Assembly: GCF_008312895.1 (NCBI RefSeq)
Contig: NZ_VSSP01000001.1
Coordinates: 806,001-870,000 of the forward strand
Source: Luteimonas suaedae
GTDB taxonomy: Bacteria > Pseudomonadota > Gammaproteobacteria > Xanthomonadales > Xanthomonadaceae
Length of the DNA: 64,000 nt
Direction of reading: 5' to 3'
Shown: positions 62,793 to 64,000 of the stretch, in pieces
Position numbering within the stretch: the stretch's first letter is position 1
Layout: each line of letters opens with the position of its first letter
Notes under the pieces: generated by a model
The model's database searches: none
The model's input: the letters and a program-made list of their open reading frames with translations, nothing else
Told to the model about the DNA's origin: nothing
Made by a program: the position numbers and the translations under genes

Positions 62793-63425
62793 TCAGTTGC
62801 CGCCGATGTTCTTGAATGGATCCGCGCCGGACTGACCGCCCGACTCGTTCGAAGCGCTGCTGGCGGCGGGACGCGCAGGCGCCTGCGCCGCCGGTGCCGG
62901 CGCCCGGCGCACCGGTCTGCGCGCGGCGGTCGCCTTCTGCGGCTCCTCGGGCGCGAGGATGTCGTCGCCCATGGTCGCCTTCAGCGTGCCGGCCAGGGTC
63001 TCGGCTTCGCGCCGCGCGGTTTCCGACGCCAATGCGCCGCGCCCCTGCAGGCGCTGCAGCGAGTGGTTGGCGATGCGGAACCCGCTCACGGTGAGAATGC
63101 CGTCGGCGACCATGTCATCCGGGTCCCGTTGCAGGACCTCTTCGGCCGCGACGATGGCACGCGCGTAGTTGGACTTGTCGAACTGGAGTTGCGCCGAGCG
63201 CACCCACGGTTCCTTTCTGGTGGGATCGGCCTTTGCGGCGTCGGCAAAGGCGACCAGGGCGGCATCGACACGCCCCGTACTCACCGCGGACTCCGCCTGC
63301 GACATCAGGCTGCCATAGTCGGAGACACTCCCGCCTCCGGTCGTCGCGCATGCTCCCAGCAACGACAGCAGCACCAACCCCATCAATCCCTGACACGTTC
63401 CTTTCCCGCTCCATCTAGTCATCAT
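62793..63425 (-). CDS. TPR-repeat lipoprotein heading the tssBC operon
   Basis: Protein of 210 residues with lipobox LGAC (Cys26), so anchored in the envelope. Two TPR-like helix pairs follow (about 40-110): SQAESAVSTGRVDAALVAFADAAKADP and SAQLQFDKSNYARAIVAAEEVLQRDP. A helical stretch and an Ala/Pro/Arg-rich tail (about 160-200) end in DPFKNIGGN. It is the first gene of the minus-strand T6SS operon, 40 bp before tssB, and may anchor or regulate the apparatus. The first of two ATGs is taken. No named Tss subunit matches. Confidence 0.78.
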   Translation of the reverse strand: MMTRWSGKGTCQGLMGLVLLSLLGACATTGGGSVSDYGSLMSQAESAVSTGRVDAALVAFADAAKADPTRKEPWVRSAQLQFDKSNYARAIVAAEEVLQRDPDDMVADGILTVSGFRIANHSLQRLQGRGALASETARREAETLAGTLKATMGDDILAPEEPQKATAARRPVRRAPAPAAQAPARPAASSASNESGGQSGADPFKNIGGN

Positions 63426-63554
63426 GACCGTCCCAAATCAATCCTGATTCATTCCATGTGCCCACACGGTCCCCGTGTGACACGACCTGAAATCCGTCCG
63501 CAACGCCGCCTCGGGCGATCGGCCGGATTTCAATTCCTGCTTGTTTCTGGAGTG

Positions 63555-63583
63555 GGTATAGTAGGCTTTCCCTGCTGCGTCAA
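63555..63583 (-). promoter_or_regulatory. Possible promoter of the tssBC operon
   Basis: On the minus strand TTGACG (63583-63578), a 17-bp spacer and TATACC (63560-63555), about 130 bp before the TPR lipoprotein start. The overlapping plus-strand TATAGT (63557-63562) could serve tssJ, so the divergent promoters may overlap. Confidence 0.4.
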
Positions 63584-63700
63584 GATGACATTCCCCGGCA
63601 GACGCCCCGGCTCCGGAAGGGTCGCCGCCTGCCCCATGCGCCCCGGCATCGCGCGCCGGGAGCCCATCCATTAAAAACCAGCGAACCAGGCGATTCAAGT

Positions 63701-64000
63701 ATGGACACACATTTCGCAGCCCGCGCCGTGGCCGGAACCTCCCCTTCGCGACTCCGTTTCCGCCTACCCGCACGGCTTGCGCTGGTTGCGCTCCTCGTCG
63801 CGCTCGGCGGCTGCGCGAGCGGCGGCGGCGGCATCGGCAAGGCGGTCAACCGCACGCTGGAGAGCGTCGGCCTCAAGGATACCGACACGCAGCAGGAGGA
63901 AAAGCGCATCCCGCTGCGGCTGTACGCGGGAGACAACCTCAACGCCGGCAACGACCGGCGGGCGCTGGCGGCGGTAGTGAAGGTCTACCACCTGCGCAGC
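63701..64000 (+). CDS. tssJ: T6SS outer-membrane lipoprotein TssJ (3' partial)
   Basis: First 100 codons of a lipoprotein; the frame is still open at the window edge. A basic N-terminus and hydrophobic core end in the lipobox LGGC (Cys38). The mature part has RLYAGDNLNAG followed by RRALAAVVKVYHLR, the TssJ (SciN) pattern of a transthyretin-like domain that contacts TssM. It is divergent from the tssBC operon, with 275 bp between, and probably heads a tssJKLM operon outside the window. Confidence 0.82.
   Translation, partial: MDTHFAARAVAGTSPSRLRFRLPARLALVALLVALGGCASGGGGIGKAVNRTLESVGLKDTDTQQEEKRIPLRLYAGDNLNAGNDRRALAAVVKVYHLRS

Noticed and set aside
63426-63700. Sigma-54 promoter for the T6SS operons
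   Set aside because: No TGGCA-N7-TTGC type element was found on either strand; a sigma-70-like box fits better.

Overview
The window is GC-rich, tightly packed chromosomal DNA with the look of a Lysobacteraceae (Xanthomonadaceae) bacterium such as Lysobacter or Luteimonas. The evidence is the codon use, a large TIGR01782-type TonB-dependent receptor, a GH92-centred mannoside locus, and the GTAGGAGCGC...GCGCTCCTAC and GTGGGAGCGAC...GTCGC palindromic repeats typical of that group. The genus is an inference. No rRNA, tRNA, CRISPR array, prophage or complete insertion sequence was seen.

Region 1 (1-29,600) is mostly core and housekeeping genes. It holds an efflux adaptor cut by the window edge, the ABC-F ATPase Uup, a 33-residue lysine-rich protein, the AMPylase SelO, a DeaD-type RNA helicase, a class I glutamine amidotransferase, and a pyridoxamine-phosphate-oxidase-like protein. 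A TrhO, small membrane protein and threonine-synthase-like operon follows. Next come two VOC proteins, a tandem pair of related lipoproteins, an MHS-family transporter, DUF6164 and DUF2383 proteins, an S9 peptidase, SlyD, an HD protein, two membrane proteins, an unusual M20 peptidase, a divergent AraC/aldo-keto-reductase pair, an HPF-like ribosome factor, a GT4 glycosyltransferase and a YqjG-type reductase. Three copies of a 140-bp element with inverted ends lie here (two in tandem at 3.4-3.8 kb, one at 26.4 kb). The third sits between a decayed short-chain dehydrogenase end and the glycosyltransferase gene, and it supplies that gene's stop codon.

Region 2 (29,650-44,600, all on the minus strand) is a mannoside-utilisation locus: TonB-dependent receptor, two GH92 exo-alpha-mannosidases, an AGE-family sugar epimerase, a PfkB sugar kinase, an FHS-family sugar transporter and a LacI regulator. 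The inferred route is outer-membrane uptake of mannosides, removal of mannose by the GH92 enzymes, inner-membrane import, epimerisation of mannose to fructose, and phosphorylation to fructose-6-phosphate. Similar CG-centred palindromes lie upstream of the receptor, the first GH92 gene and lacI, which suggests one LacI regulon. A frameshifted end of what looks like a GH2 beta-mannosidase lies beyond the receptor.

Region 3 (44,716-64,000) is part of a type VI secretion locus beside a wrecked cutC gene. A minus-strand block encodes a TPR lipoprotein, TssB, TssC, Hcp, TssE, TssF, TssG, ClpV, an unknown 116-residue protein, VgrG, a DUF4123 adaptor, a VasX/BTH_I2691-like membrane effector and a DUF6708 presumed immunity protein. 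The divergent plus-strand block begins with TssJ and runs off the window. Between the immunity gene and cutC lies a fossil of a second effector tail. Short palindromic repeats have become in-frame linkers in VgrG and probably ClpV.
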